Part shown: positions 44,171 through 54,678 of the stretch, one piece after another | Layout: the number at the start of each line of letters is the position of its first letter | Numbering within the stretch: position 1 is the stretch's first letter | From: Muribaculaceae bacterium | GTDB lineage: Bacteria; Bacteroidota; Bacteroidia; Bacteroidales; Muribaculaceae | Direction: 5' to 3' | Length of the DNA: 59,153 nucleotides | Assembly: GCA_017505535.1 (NCBI GenBank) | Contig: JAFVPD010000028.1 | Location: forward strand, 1 to 59,153 | Notes under the pieces: model-generated | What the model saw: the letters and a program-made list of their open reading frames with translations, nothing else | Database searches by the model: none | Told to the model about the DNA's origin: nothing | Program-made: the position numbers and the translations under genes

Positions 44171-44677
44171 ATGAAACGTATTTCTATTTTATTCATCATC
44201 ATAGCATTTTTTGCACAACTTTCAACCATCGACGCTCAAGGACGCCCCTCTAAAGCCGAAAGAGAAAAATGGTTTAAAGAAATGCGCGAATACAAACATT
44301 GTTTCCTCACAAAAGAACTTGAACTCACCGAAGATCAACAAAAAGAATTTTTCCCTTTATATGACGCAATGGAAGACGAATGCCACAAAATCAATCGTGA
44401 CACTCGCCGACTTCAACGTAGCATCATGAAAAAGGAGGCTTCCGAAGTTTCTGACATTGAGTATGAAAAAGCTGCCGAAGCTTTATATGAACTCAAAGGG
44501 AAAGAAGCCATCATTGAACTTAATTACCTTGACAAGTTCAAAGCCGTGCTAACAAAGAAACAATTGTTTTTACTTAAAAGCGCCGAAGACAAATTCTCTC
44601 GTCATTTGATGAAAGAACACTCTAAGCACTCAAAAAAAGGCAAAAAAGATAACGCCGTAAAATCGGAGAAAGATTAA
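44171..44677 (+). CDS. secreted Spy/CpxP-like helical protein
   Basis: The 168-residue protein has a signal peptide (MKRISILFIIIAFFAQLSTIDAQ) and an all-helical mature part. Two LTxxQ-like blocks, LELTEDQQKEFFPLYDAMEDE and VLTKKQLFLLKSAEDKF, are the Spy/CpxP signature. The tail is very basic (HSKHSKKGKKDNAVK). Spy-type proteins are periplasmic chaperones or stress sensors. As third gene after an ECF sigma factor it fits an envelope-stress unit. Confidence 0.78.
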   Translation: MKRISILFIIIAFFAQLSTIDAQGRPSKAEREKWFKEMREYKHCFLTKELELTEDQQKEFFPLYDAMEDECHKINRDTRRLQRSIMKKEASEVSDIEYEKAAEALYELKGKEAIIELNYLDKFKAVLTKKQLFLLKSAEDKFSRHLMKEHSKHSKKGKKDNAVKSEKD

Positions 44678-44730
44678 CGTTTTAAATCTCCACTCTCTCC
44701 CCTACACTCTGCCAAATAATAATTTAACGA

Positions 44731-44766
44731 AGAGGGTGCCAAAAACATATTTTTGGCACCCTCTTT
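44731..44766 (+). terminator. terminator of the sigma operon
   Basis: A perfect 15-bp stem, AGAGGGTGCCAAAAA with TTTTTGGCACCCTCT, around a CATA loop, followed by TTG. It separates the sigma operon from the macroglobulin gene. Confidence 0.85.
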
Positions 44767-44812
44767 GCTATTGTTAAACTTGGGTATTTTTTACCTACAA
44801 AGCACACTCAAT

Positions 44813-47800
44813 ATGACTCGAAAAACATTTCTCATTTTATTTTTATTAGTAATTACAAGTCTTAATTCTTTCGCTATGCCTGATTCTCACACTCCCGACT
44901 TTGCATTTCCAAAACAAGTCTCAGAAAACGCACAAAAAGATTTGCAAATTGCCATTAAATCAGGCAACAGCAATGGAATTATTAGAGCTTTGCTTGATTT
45001 CTCCACAGCCCAATATCTAATTGACTCCAACAACCTGCATTCTACAATCTCAACTATTGAAGATGTTGCATTGTCCGAGAAAGATCCATGCACCAAGTCA
45101 TTACTTTTTACCTTGTTAAGTGATATCTATCGCAAAATATACCTCAACGACAAATATAAGTACGACAATCGCAGCAATCCACGTTTTCCGCTTCCCGATG
45201 ATTACCACACATGGGACGGACAACAATTTAAGGACAAGATAATTTCACTATGCGATTCAGCGCTATCTTCACCCAATGCGCTTCAGGCCACAAAACTGAG
45301 CGAGTATAAAGATGTTATATCAATAGATGACATGACCATCATCTATTACCCTTCGCTATATGATTTTATAGCCCGCCACATCATCAACACCTTAACAGAA
45401 CTTGACCACTCATCAGTCGTGTTTCCTCGTTCATGGCTATGCAACTATGACATTTACCAGCATATCAAATTCAATCACTCCTCTCCCATTGTCGAAAAAA
45501 TCCTTACGATATATCAAGATTTACTCGCGTTTAACTCAAACAAGCCGGCACCATTCATAGACTGTGATATTAACCGAATTATATTCATTAAAACAAATAT
45601 ACACGATTACAATGGAGATGCTGAGGGAACTGCCATTGACTTGCTTAAAGCACTATATAAACAATTCGCCGACAATGAATATGCCGACAACATCTTGACA
45701 TCTATATTTGAATTAAACATATCTAGTTTATCTGACTCGAAATGGCTATACAACAGCTGCCGGGCCCACAAGGTAAAATTTCCCAATTGCCCCGAGCACA
45801 ATAATTTATCATATATCATAGATCGACTATCGGCTAATACGGTGACTATTTCAACCCCAAGAATAATTGTTCCAAAGGACACATTTGAAGTTACCATTAC
45901 CAACGACAATGCGCGCAAATTTTGGATTAAGATTTACAAAATCACTCAAAATTACTACAACGAAGAGTCTATTTCATTAAATGCAACAAACTCTGTTTTA
46001 TACAAAGAAATTCCATTCAAAAGCGATTCAATTGTCCCATTTACCGAGAAAACTTCAATAAAGATTGCTTTTGACGAACCGGGATTATACGCATTTGTTC
46101 CATACTTAGAAAATTCCAACAATAAAGAACGATATTACGCCACACGTTGCACCGAATTAGGCCTACAAATGTCTTCATACGCTCCTAATGGCTGGGCAAT
46201 GGTAATTAATCCGAAAACAGGAGCTCCCGTACAGGACGCCGACATATACATCTGTCCCAATAATAATATGTCAATACTTGAGAAAAAAATCGGGACATCT
46301 GACGCATCTGGATTACTATCCATCTCCAATCCAGACAATCGCATCGTTGCCACAAAAGATGGCAATATCTCCACGAGCATATATTCATCTTACCACCAAT
46401 TAACAAGAAGCACCGAAATCAAAGGGAATATTTTCACCGACTTGGCTATTTATCACCCGGGCGATATAGTTAATTGGAGCGCTATACTCTACTCCGTTGG
46501 GAAGGATAAACGTAGTCCGTTACGCAATAGTGATGTAACCATCACTCTGTTTGATGCGAATTGGGCTAAGCTATCGACACTCTCACTATCCACCGATAAA
46601 TGGGGGCGCATAAATAGCTCTTTCACTTTACCCAAAGATGGGTTAACCGGAAACTTCATAATATCAATTTCGCTAAGCAATAATTCTCAACACGTTTGTT
46701 CAAGATATTTCACCGTTAGCGACTATAAGTTGCCAACATATTTCATTGCAACAGATGAATTGACAAAAAATCCACAGACAGGAGACATTACACTTAAGGG
46801 TAAAGCTCAAAGCTATGCCGGAGTCAATCTTTCAAACATAAACATTAGTATTGATCTTGGCGTTAAGGCTCGTTATTTCTGGTTTGGAGGCTCATCTACT
46901 TCATTCTATTCAACATCTATCACAACCGATAGCGATGGTAACTTCGCCATTATATTCCCGGCTAAACTCCTCGATACAGCGCCAATACCTAACGGAATTT
47001 TCTGCGCTGAACTGACTGCCACATCAGCATCGGGCGAAACACAATCTACAACAAAACTATTTACAATGGGGCCGGCTTACAACATATCAGCCTACCTTGA
47101 CAATAATATTGACGCTGCTCAGCCACTTAAACTTGACATTTCAATCACCGACCTCGACGACAAAATTGTCAATGATACAATCGTGTACGCAATTAAGCAC
47201 GACGACACTATTATAAAACAAGGTAGATTCTATTCCACAAACCCTGTTATCGATCTTTCCGACATTCCAAGCGGGAAATATGATTTTGAATTTTCATTAA
47301 CCAACAATTCTGCCGAGCCCAAGACTATTCATGACATTTGTCTTTATCGCAAATCCGATAAATTACCTCCTGTAAACGTCCCTCTTTGGGTGCCGGAAAC
47401 CGAATACACCACTTCAAACGGACATTGTTCTATTTTATATGGAACATCGGCTTCTATAAGCCACGTTTTCTACACCATTTGGTCTTCCGACGGCATTATA
47501 TCTCAAGGATGGTTGTCTCGCAAACCCGGGCTACACCATTTTGACATTGAACTGCCGGCAGGCAAAAACATCGTAAATGTGACTCTCGTAGCCACTAACG
47601 ACTACCGCCACAGCCAATACGAAATTTCGATTACACGAGAAAACTCCATTCCTAAATTAAATTTCACGGCCGAAAGTTTCCGCGACAAAATCATTCCGGC
47701 AACCACCGAGACTTGGACATTTAAAACCACTAATCATCAAAACGAAGGAGAATCGGCTGCCGTTCTCATGAGAATGTATTCCAAAGCTCTTGACGCATTA

Positions 47801-50386
47801 AATACCAACAATTGGCAATTCCATCCCATCATGCCATGGTCTCCATCATTCCAAATATCCCAAACCAATTTTAATGCAAAACGTCGCATATATGTTTCTC
47901 TACCTATAAAAGGTAATTACGACTACAGAATTATAACACGACCTAAATTCCTCTTAAATATACCTATAGCGGAATTAGAATTGGAAGAATCATCAATTGC
48001 GTACAGCATATCAATGGTCCCGCTTGGGGCTGATGGGGTATCAGTTAGGACTGCCCATGAAAAATCGCTCAAGACGGCTGAGTTTGGGTCCATTGATAAT
48101 GGCTCCGAGTCAGAACAACAATCGGAACAACAATCATTCTCCTACCGTTCTTCGGAAGTTCCATTGGCCTTCTTTGAGCCTAAACTTGAGACCGATAGCA
48201 CAGGTAATCTCTCTTTCTCATTCACTGTGCCCAACGCCAACACTACATGGGCATTTAATGCCTTTGCCTATAACGAGCAACTACTCACCAATGCGTTGAA
48301 CTTTGACGTTATTGCCAACAAACCCATAATGGTTCAGCCAAATTTGCCTCGATTCCTTCGCTGGGGCGATAAAGCCGACATTAAGGCTTCGGTATTCAAC
48401 AATACCGATTCAATTCAAGAAGTCAACACTACGGTTGAGATTTTTGATCACATTTCGGGAAAAATTGTGAAAAAAATTGAGTATTGCGACACTATCGTTG
48501 CCGGAGGCTCTGCTGTAATCACCACTACGATTGACGCACCCGACAACGCCTCTATGCTTGGCTATCGCATCAAATCTTCAATCGATGCATTTGCCGATGG
48601 CGAACAATCTCTCATTGCAATCCTACCCTCTTCTACACCTGTTGTAGAGACTACTCCATTTTACCTCGGAAGCTCTGAAAACAAATTCAGCACTCAGCTT
48701 CCTGAAATGCCCAACGATTCACGTGTGACTCTTGAGTTCTGCGAAAATCCAACTTGGTATTGTGTCACTGCGCTTCCGGGACTACGCGCCGAAAACGGCC
48801 AAACATCTCTTTCGGCCATGGCGGCTATTTTCTCCGCAGCAGTGGCCGAGGGTATTATTCGCAATAATCCATCAATTGCTTCAGCGCTTCACCAATGGGC
48901 TCATAGCGACAAGAGCGATTCGACTCTCACTTCAATGCTTGAGCGAAATCAAGACTTAAAGATTATATTGCTCAATGCTTCACCTTGGGTATTAGACGCA
49001 AGCAACGATACAGAACGAATGACTCGTCTGTCGCTCCTTTTTGACAAAAAAGAAATCTCAAACACCTACACCACCAACATCAACAAACTTGCAAAATTGG
49101 TTAGAGGCAATGGTGGTTGGGGCTGGATTGACAGTTCCTCAGAGATTTCAGAATGGTGTACACTCAACATTCTATCAATGTATGGCCAACTCAAGCAACT
49201 CGGATATGCTCCAAACGAAGACAAATTAAGCAAAATGATTGAAGTTGCAGTCAAGGCTATTGATGATTATTATGCTCGCAAATATGCCAAATATCCCGAT
49301 GCCGATTATTCAGCCTACGTGATTGCTCGCGATTTCTATCCCGAAATCAAACAATCAACAGCGGCAAAACGTGTTACAACTGCAACCGTTCAACGTCTAA
49401 TTTCCGATTGGAAACATCAAGACGTTGCCAACAAAGCCATTTCAGCATTGATTCTAAACGACAATGGTTATCACTCCACAGCTAAACAAATTCTGAACTC
49501 TTTGCGCGAATTTGCACAAACGTCTAAGGCTCAAGGAATGTGGTGGCCATCGCTGAATTCTATGTCTGATTGGTCTATGTCTAATGTGGGCGCAACATCA
49601 ATCATTCTTGACGCATTCCATGCAATTGAACCCTCTTGCAAGGAAATTGACCTCATTCGACAATGGATCATTCTTCAAAAAGAGGCTAAAAATTGGGGCA
49701 CATCAGTTACCACCTGTGAAGTAATTGCGTCAATCCTCAATAGTGGCTCTACTTGGCACAATGTGGCTCATGGCGTGAAAGTAACAATCAACGACCAACC
49801 TATTGTCCCCTCTAAAGTTGAACAAGTAACCGGATATTTCCGCAATGACATTTCCTCAATGAATCCTTCTAAGGCCGTTCTGTCGGTTTACAAAACATCA
49901 CAAACCCCATCTTGGGGCGCGGTTTACTGCCAATACAACGACATCATGAGTGATGTAAAAGCCAAATCATGTGACGCCATCTCAATTGAGAAAAGGATTC
50001 TCAAGCAAGTCAATACTCCTAACGGCGTTGCTTGGGAAATTGCAAACACCATTGAGATTGGGGATAGAGTTAAAGTCGAACTCATTGTCAAGAGCACTCG
50101 CGACATGGATTATGTAGCTATTATTGACGATAGGGCTGCATGTTTTGAGCCGGTTGAGCAACTACCCACTCCCATTTTTGCCGAAGGCATATACTTCTAC
50201 CGCGAAAATCGTGATGATGCTACAAACATGTTTGTTACTCACCTACCAAAGGGCACATACGTTTTGACCTACGAACTTTTTGCCAACAACTCAGGGTCAT
50301 TCATGTCGGGCATAGCATCGGTTCAAAGCCAATATGCTCCGGCTCTATCGGCCCACTCTGCAGGTAATATAATTATCGTAAAATAG
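44813..50386 (+). CDS. very large alpha-2-macroglobulin-like exported protein without thioester
   Basis: Bacterial alpha-2-macroglobulins are thought to trap proteases in the periplasm or at the surface. The 1857-residue protein has a signal peptide (MTRKTFLILFLLVITSLNSFA). A helical N-terminal third is followed by beta-sandwich MG domains from about 370, including the MG2-type FTDLAIYHPGDIVNWSAIL and a VPNANTTWAFNAFAYNEQ block. A C-terminal alpha/alpha barrel has GNGGWGWIDSSSEISEW. At the thioester site (about 1308-1330) the sequence reads ENPTWYCVTALPGLRAENGQ, with no CxEQ, so covalent trapping is not expected. Start: ATG 44813, since the longer frame crosses the terminator. Confidence 0.9.
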   Translation: MTRKTFLILFLLVITSLNSFAMPDSHTPDFAFPKQVSENAQKDLQIAIKSGNSNGIIRALLDFSTAQYLIDSNNLHSTISTIEDVALSEKDPCTKSLLFTLLSDIYRKIYLNDKYKYDNRSNPRFPLPDDYHTWDGQQFKDKIISLCDSALSSPNALQATKLSEYKDVISIDDMTIIYYPSLYDFIARHIINTLTELDHSSVVFPRSWLCNYDIYQHIKFNHSSPIVEKILTIYQDLLAFNSNKPAPFIDCDINRIIFIKTNIHDYNGDAEGTAIDLLKALYKQFADNEYADNILTSIFELNISSLSDSKWLYNSCRAHKVKFPNCPEHNNLSYIIDRLSANTVTISTPRIIVPKDTFEVTITNDNARKFWIKIYKITQNYYNEESISLNATNSVLYKEIPFKSDSIVPFTEKTSIKIAFDEPGLYAFVPYLENSNNKERYYATRCTELGLQMSSYAPNGWAMVINPKTGAPVQDADIYICPNNNMSILEKKIGTSDASGLLSISNPDNRIVATKDGNISTSIYSSYHQLTRSTEIKGNIFTDLAIYHPGDIVNWSAILYSVGKDKRSPLRNSDVTITLFDANWAKLSTLSLSTDKWGRINSSFTLPKDGLTGNFIISISLSNNSQHVCSRYFTVSDYKLPTYFIATDELTKNPQTGDITLKGKAQSYAGVNLSNINISIDLGVKARYFWFGGSSTSFYSTSITTDSDGNFAIIFPAKLLDTAPIPNGIFCAELTATSASGETQSTTKLFTMGPAYNISAYLDNNIDAAQPLKLDISITDLDDKIVNDTIVYAIKHDDTIIKQGRFYSTNPVIDLSDIPSGKYDFEFSLTNNSAEPKTIHDICLYRKSDKLPPVNVPLWVPETEYTTSNGHCSILYGTSASISHVFYTIWSSDGIISQGWLSRKPGLHHFDIELPAGKNIVNVTLVATNDYRHSQYEISITRENSIPKLNFTAESFRDKIIPATTETWTFKTTNHQNEGESAAVLMRMYSKALDALNTNNWQFHPIMPWSPSFQISQTNFNAKRRIYVSLPIKGNYDYRIITRPKFLLNIPIAELELEESSIAYSISMVPLGADGVSVRTAHEKSLKTAEFGSIDNGSESEQQSEQQSFSYRSSEVPLAFFEPKLETDSTGNLSFSFTVPNANTTWAFNAFAYNEQLLTNALNFDVIANKPIMVQPNLPRFLRWGDKADIKASVFNNTDSIQEVNTTVEIFDHISGKIVKKIEYCDTIVAGGSAVITTTIDAPDNASMLGYRIKSSIDAFADGEQSLIAILPSSTPVVETTPFYLGSSENKFSTQLPEMPNDSRVTLEFCENPTWYCVTALPGLRAENGQTSLSAMAAIFSAAVAEGIIRNNPSIASALHQWAHSDKSDSTLTSMLERNQDLKIILLNASPWVLDASNDTERMTRLSLLFDKKEISNTYTTNINKLAKLVRGNGGWGWIDSSSEISEWCTLNILSMYGQLKQLGYAPNEDKLSKMIEVAVKAIDDYYARKYAKYPDADYSAYVIARDFYPEIKQSTAAKRVTTATVQRLISDWKHQDVANKAISALILNDNGYHSTAKQILNSLREFAQTSKAQGMWWPSLNSMSDWSMSNVGATSIILDAFHAIEPSCKEIDLIRQWIILQKEAKNWGTSVTTCEVIASILNSGSTWHNVAHGVKVTINDQPIVPSKVEQVTGYFRNDISSMNPSKAVLSVYKTSQTPSWGAVYCQYNDIMSDVKAKSCDAISIEKRILKQVNTPNGVAWEIANTIEIGDRVKVELIVKSTRDMDYVAIIDDRAACFEPVEQLPTPIFAEGIYFYRENRDDATNMFVTHLPKGTYVLTYELFANNSGSFMSGIASVQSQYAPALSAHSAGNIIIVK

Positions 50387-50404
50387 TTATTACCATTTCA
50401 CCTT

Positions 50405-50441
50405 GATAGGGTGTCTCAAAACGAGGCACCCTATCTCATTT
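50405..50441 (+). terminator. terminator of the macroglobulin gene
   Basis: GATAGGGTG.CTC pairs with GAG.CACCCTATC around AAAAC, followed by TCATTTT. It lies 20 bp after the stop codon. Confidence 0.82.
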
Positions 50442-50500
50442 TAGAACAAAATGATAAACAGAGAAAAACAAATTATTTGCCGAATATCTTTGACGCTTTC

Positions 50501-52036
50501 TTAAAGGCTCAAATATGTTGCAATATCCTCAGCTTCCGGCATTTGAAGTATCTGACGAATAGTACTTTTTCGCTGATATACCGTACGAACAGATTGTTGT
50601 GTAACAACACTTATCTCCTTAGTGGTAAAATTTGCTTTAAGGAGACAACACAACTGAATCTCTTTCTCATTGAGCATCGTACCAAACCTATTAAATAACG
50701 AAGTATAGAAACCATCGTATATATAATCAATCATTTGATATAGGTCGTTCCAGTTCAATAACGAGTCCACATCCACCTCTTGGTTTGAAATCTCCTTCAT
50801 TCGTTTCAGCAATGCCAAATTTGCAGATGTAGGATTAGATGTAGCCAATCTTATTATGCCCAATTGCTGTAATAATATCCTCTTGAAAAATCGGTCATTT
50901 TTATTATCTACTGTCGTATCTGAAGATTCTGAAAGAAGTTTTCGTAATGTATCTATCTCATCTTCCTTCTCCACAAGTTTACTTTTTCTATTACGCAGCC
51001 AAAACAACAACCCCATTAAGGCAAGAAGCATAATAAATGCCAAAGCAAAAAACAGCGTCTGCTCCTTTTGCCGTTCTATCATTAACTGCATATTTTTCTC
51101 TTCTAGTCTCCAATTTGCCTCTCGTTTGGCGTCTGTAATTTTTTGAGCTACTATAGCCTTGTCGCCAAGACCATTAACAAAGAGTCCCCACTCCTTAACA
51201 TCTACACTTGATGTCTCAGCATAATCTAACAGCAGTTTCACCACTTGTAGATATCCGGCCCTTGATAGGTCTTTGTCAAATATATCGTCCTTGGTTGATT
51301 GAGCTAACTCGACATAACGGCGTGCTGTCGAAAAATCCTTAAGTTGCAAATGATACCACGCCAATGATGCATAGGACAATGCCTCCTCTGTCGGATTATT
51401 ACCTCTATCGTGTTCAAGAACCATTTTACGAATTGCTATTGCTCGTCTTTGGTCTCCGGCAGAACTTAGGATATCGGAATATGCCGGCAAAGCAAGCCTC
51501 CACATCAGTGTAGAATCTTCAGCGTCCTTAACACGACTGAATGCCTCTTTGTAATATGCTATTGCCCCGTCCGTATCTCCATTGTAGAACTTAACTACTG
51601 CGAGTTCATGAAGTTTTCTGAATGAACGAATAGAATCATGAGTAGCCATGCGTTGCATAAGATAGTGTTCCATCTTATTATAATCGCTATCCAACACCAG
51701 AAAGTTCAAGAATGTGTATCGACATTTTTCATCATTGGGATACTCTGCAAGATAGCGTTCCATAATTTCATAAGCTTTAGCCTTTTCTCCCGTCCACCAA
51801 TAATGACTCGCAACAAGTCTTGTTGCCGTATTTATCGTTGTGGTATCTGTTTGCTCTTGTGCTTTATAAAACTCCAACGCCGCCACAACTCCTACATCTT
51901 CACTCAGCGAGGCTCCGTCCTTTTCATGTTGCAAAGCCAAACTGATACTCTCATCTGATTCTTGCTTTTCATTTTTGTTTACTGAGCAAGAAATGACCAA
52001 CAAGCAAAGACATAGTACATACGTTTTCTTTCTCAT
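50501..52036 (-). CDS. TPR lipoprotein-type membrane regulator with C-terminal HTH
   Basis: Membrane-bound transcription regulator of a type common in Bacteroides. The 511-residue protein has a lipobox-like start with Cys17 (LLVISCSVNK). TPR-type helices span about 45-300 (GDTDGAIAYYKEAFSRVKD, ALSYASLAWYHLQLKDFSTA). One membrane helix lies at about 330-350 (FFALAFIMLLALMGLLFWL), followed by a coiled coil and a C-terminal LuxR-like helix-turn-helix (LLKANFTTKEISVVTQQSVRTVYQRKSTI). Sensor outside and DNA binding inside is inferred from this layout. It is divergent from the outer-membrane protein gene, its likely target. Confidence 0.8.
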   Translation of the reverse strand: MRKKTYVLCLCLLVISCSVNKNEKQESDESISLALQHEKDGASLSEDVGVVAALEFYKAQEQTDTTTINTATRLVASHYWWTGEKAKAYEIMERYLAEYPNDEKCRYTFLNFLVLDSDYNKMEHYLMQRMATHDSIRSFRKLHELAVVKFYNGDTDGAIAYYKEAFSRVKDAEDSTLMWRLALPAYSDILSSAGDQRRAIAIRKMVLEHDRGNNPTEEALSYASLAWYHLQLKDFSTARRYVELAQSTKDDIFDKDLSRAGYLQVVKLLLDYAETSSVDVKEWGLFVNGLGDKAIVAQKITDAKREANWRLEEKNMQLMIERQKEQTLFFALAFIMLLALMGLLFWLRNRKSKLVEKEDEIDTLRKLLSESSDTTVDNKNDRFFKRILLQQLGIIRLATSNPTSANLALLKRMKEISNQEVDVDSLLNWNDLYQMIDYIYDGFYTSLFNRFGTMLNEKEIQLCCLLKANFTTKEISVVTQQSVRTVYQRKSTIRQILQMPEAEDIATYLSL

Positions 52037-52243
52037 ATCTCATAGTTCTTAGTTTTCGCTACAAAATTACACTAATTTTCAATATATATCTTCTTCATAT
52101 AAACTAATATAACCCATAGAACGCCATAATATAAACTTTTTTCAAATTTGCCATTCGTAACACATTGATAATCTTCGTAATACAAAAACGCACTGCAGTC
52201 TATAAAACCCATAATATAAATCAACAATAAATGCCTTTTGAGG

Positions 52244-52251
52244 TACTTTTG
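52244..52251 (+). promoter_or_regulatory. -7 box of the outer-membrane protein gene
   Basis: TACTTTTG on the plus strand, 32 bp before the ATG at 52283. The 246-bp divergent gap 52037-52282 is AT-rich and should also hold the regulator's promoter. Confidence 0.55.
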
Positions 52252-52282
52252 CAGTAGAAAACAACATTTAAACACTACTCTT

Positions 52283-54592
52283 ATGAAAAAGATTTTACTA
52301 CTTATCGGGCTTGCTTTAGCTCAAGTCTCAGCTCATGCTGGGAATACCATTTCTGGAAGAATCATAGATGAAGTCGAAAGTGCACCTCTAATTGGAGCCA
52401 CAGCCTCCATAATCGATAGTAGTGGCAAATTTGTGACGGGCACAACGGCTGACGTTGAAGGCCGTTTCATTCTTAATAATATTAATAATGGCTGTTACGA
52501 GATACTATTTGAGTATCTCGGCTATAATGAGGGGCGAATAGAAATCACCAATCTTGACCGAGATGTGGATTTGGGAGATATCAGACTGATTGTTTCTGCA
52601 GTATCATTAGATGAGATTGTTGTAAGCGGTGATGCTGTTATTAAAAAGTCCGATCGACAAATGATTCTTCCTACCCAAAAGCAAAAGCGAGCAGCCACTA
52701 ATGGCATCAACCTATTGCAGCAAATGCCTATATCACGAATCTCAGTGAGTCCAATGGATAAGACTATCAAGACCACATTGGGTGAAGATGTGCAGTTGAG
52801 AATAAATGGCATTGAAGCCACGAAAGAGGAGGTTAGCGCCATTCGCCCGACTGATGTAATACGCGTGGAATATCTTGACAATCCGGGCCTAAGATACGGA
52901 GGTGCTGCTGCGGTACTTGATTATATAGTAAGAAAAAGAGAAGATGGTGGAAACATCGCAGGAGATTTAACAAATGGAATAACGCATCTTGGGTATGGTC
53001 AATACAATCTTTCTGCAAAGTACAATTGGAAGAAGTCTGCCATAAGTGCAGCTGCTTCGTGGCAACGACGTGACTTGGAATGGACAAGAGAGAACTATGA
53101 GGATTTTATATATCCCGACTATACTGTTCACAACATAGAACTTGGAGAACCAACAAAGGTAAAGTTTGACTATATGAACTTCGCCCTTAACTATAATATG
53201 ACTGATGAGCGCAGTGTTTTTAATATTGCTCTGAGGAATAGTTATGATGATAAGCCTAATGCCGTAACAGACAGAAATAGTACCCTATATCAAGGCGATA
53301 AGATATATAGTATTTCTGATAAACTACAACAGCGGTCCTATATACCATCGTTAGACATCTACTATCAGTTGAATTTGATAAACGACCAACACCTATATTT
53401 CGATATTGTAGGAACATATATCAATAGTAGCAGTCATAGAAAATATTCAATGGTAGAAATAGGTAGCAAGGATAGTACACCCACAATTATCTCACAAACG
53501 GAGGGTGATAAATACTCTATTATCGGTGAGGCTATATATGAACGACCTCTTGGTAATGGTAAAATGACTGCCGGGATTAAGCATACACAAGCATATATGA
53601 ATAACATCTACGATGGTAATATCAGTAGTAAAGTTAGTATGAATACTGCAGAGAGTTATTTATTTGCAGAATATAATCAGACAATAAACAGATTCACGTA
53701 CATGCTTGGTCTCGGAGGAATGAGAACAAGGCATCAACAGGGTAAACTTTCACAAGAGAAATATATCTTAAGACCAACTATTACTCTCTCATACAATGCC
53801 CCGAAAAATTTCTATTTCAGATACAATGCCTATATGTCCGGCTACTCACCATCACTTTCCGACCTTAGTGATGTTACTCAAGAAATAGATATATATCAGG
53901 TGCGTCGAGGTAATCCGAATCTTCATAGTGTATCATTCATCTCGAATAGCCTCACAGCGAGTTGGAAATGTAAGTACGTAAGTATAGAGCTGTTCGGACG
54001 ATATAGTTATGACCATAAGCCGATTATGGAAGAGACATTATTTGAAAATGACCATTTTGTAAGAACAATGGCCAATCAGAAGGGTTTTCATAGGTTGAAT
54101 ATTCAATCAACAATTCAGATGTACCCTTGGGAAGAGTACATTATGATAAAGTTGAATCCTTTTTTCAATAGATATATAAGTAATGGTAATACTTATACCC
54201 ATACTCATTCAAACTTAGGTTTCCGTAGCAGTATCGTAGGCAAGTATAAGAATTGGATTGCAATGGCTGAAATGAATACGAGTTTTCATGACCTTTGGGG
54301 TGAGACACTTAGCCGGGGCGAAGCACTACATTCTATTGCAATCGGTTATAATCACGATAAGTTCAGCATACAAGGCATGATTATGAATCCATTTACAAAG
54401 AGATACGAGCAAAGTGTGGATAACCTTTCAGCTCTGGCGCCAAACAAGCAATTGGCATATTCGACACAGTTAAGCCGAATTGTTATGCTCAACGTGTCAT
54501 TCAATCTGGGATTTGGGAAGCAATATAACAATAGCAGAAAACGAATCAATAATAGCGACAATGAGTCCGGTATTCTATCCGGAACGAAATAA
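52283..54592 (+). CDS. outer-membrane beta-barrel protein (OMP_b-brl_3 / TonB-receptor-like)
   Basis: The 769-residue protein has a signal peptide (MKKILLLIGLALAQVSAHA). A CarboxypepD_reg-like domain at about 20-95 (NTISGRIIDEVESAPLIGA) is followed by a plug-like region with LDEIVVSGDAVIKKSDRQ and the TonB-receptor-type IRPTDVIRVEYLDNPGLRYG. A long beta barrel with many aromatic strand ends makes up the rest. Start: ATG 52283, since the longer frame begins before the transcription start. It has no SusD partner, so it is not a classic SusCD pair. The ligand is unknown. Confidence 0.85.
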   Translation: MKKILLLIGLALAQVSAHAGNTISGRIIDEVESAPLIGATASIIDSSGKFVTGTTADVEGRFILNNINNGCYEILFEYLGYNEGRIEITNLDRDVDLGDIRLIVSAVSLDEIVVSGDAVIKKSDRQMILPTQKQKRAATNGINLLQQMPISRISVSPMDKTIKTTLGEDVQLRINGIEATKEEVSAIRPTDVIRVEYLDNPGLRYGGAAAVLDYIVRKREDGGNIAGDLTNGITHLGYGQYNLSAKYNWKKSAISAAASWQRRDLEWTRENYEDFIYPDYTVHNIELGEPTKVKFDYMNFALNYNMTDERSVFNIALRNSYDDKPNAVTDRNSTLYQGDKIYSISDKLQQRSYIPSLDIYYQLNLINDQHLYFDIVGTYINSSSHRKYSMVEIGSKDSTPTIISQTEGDKYSIIGEAIYERPLGNGKMTAGIKHTQAYMNNIYDGNISSKVSMNTAESYLFAEYNQTINRFTYMLGLGGMRTRHQQGKLSQEKYILRPTITLSYNAPKNFYFRYNAYMSGYSPSLSDLSDVTQEIDIYQVRRGNPNLHSVSFISNSLTASWKCKYVSIELFGRYSYDHKPIMEETLFENDHFVRTMANQKGFHRLNIQSTIQMYPWEEYIMIKLNPFFNRYISNGNTYTHTHSNLGFRSSIVGKYKNWIAMAEMNTSFHDLWGETLSRGEALHSIAIGYNHDKFSIQGMIMNPFTKRYEQSVDNLSALAPNKQLAYSTQLSRIVMLNVSFNLGFGKQYNNSRKRINNSDNESGILSGTK

Positions 54593-54613
54593 TTTGTTGG
54601 GAATAAAAAAACG

Positions 54614-54649
54614 ACAAAGACGACTATTTCGTTGAATAGTCGTCTTTGT
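54614..54649. terminator. terminator between convergent outer-membrane protein gene and trpB
   Basis: A perfect 15-bp stem, ACAAAGACGACTATT with AATAGTCGTCTTTGT, around TCGTTG. AT-rich ends on both strands make it bidirectional. Confidence 0.88.
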
Positions 54650-54678
54650 ATTTTCTATGATTTATTGGATTTTATTTC

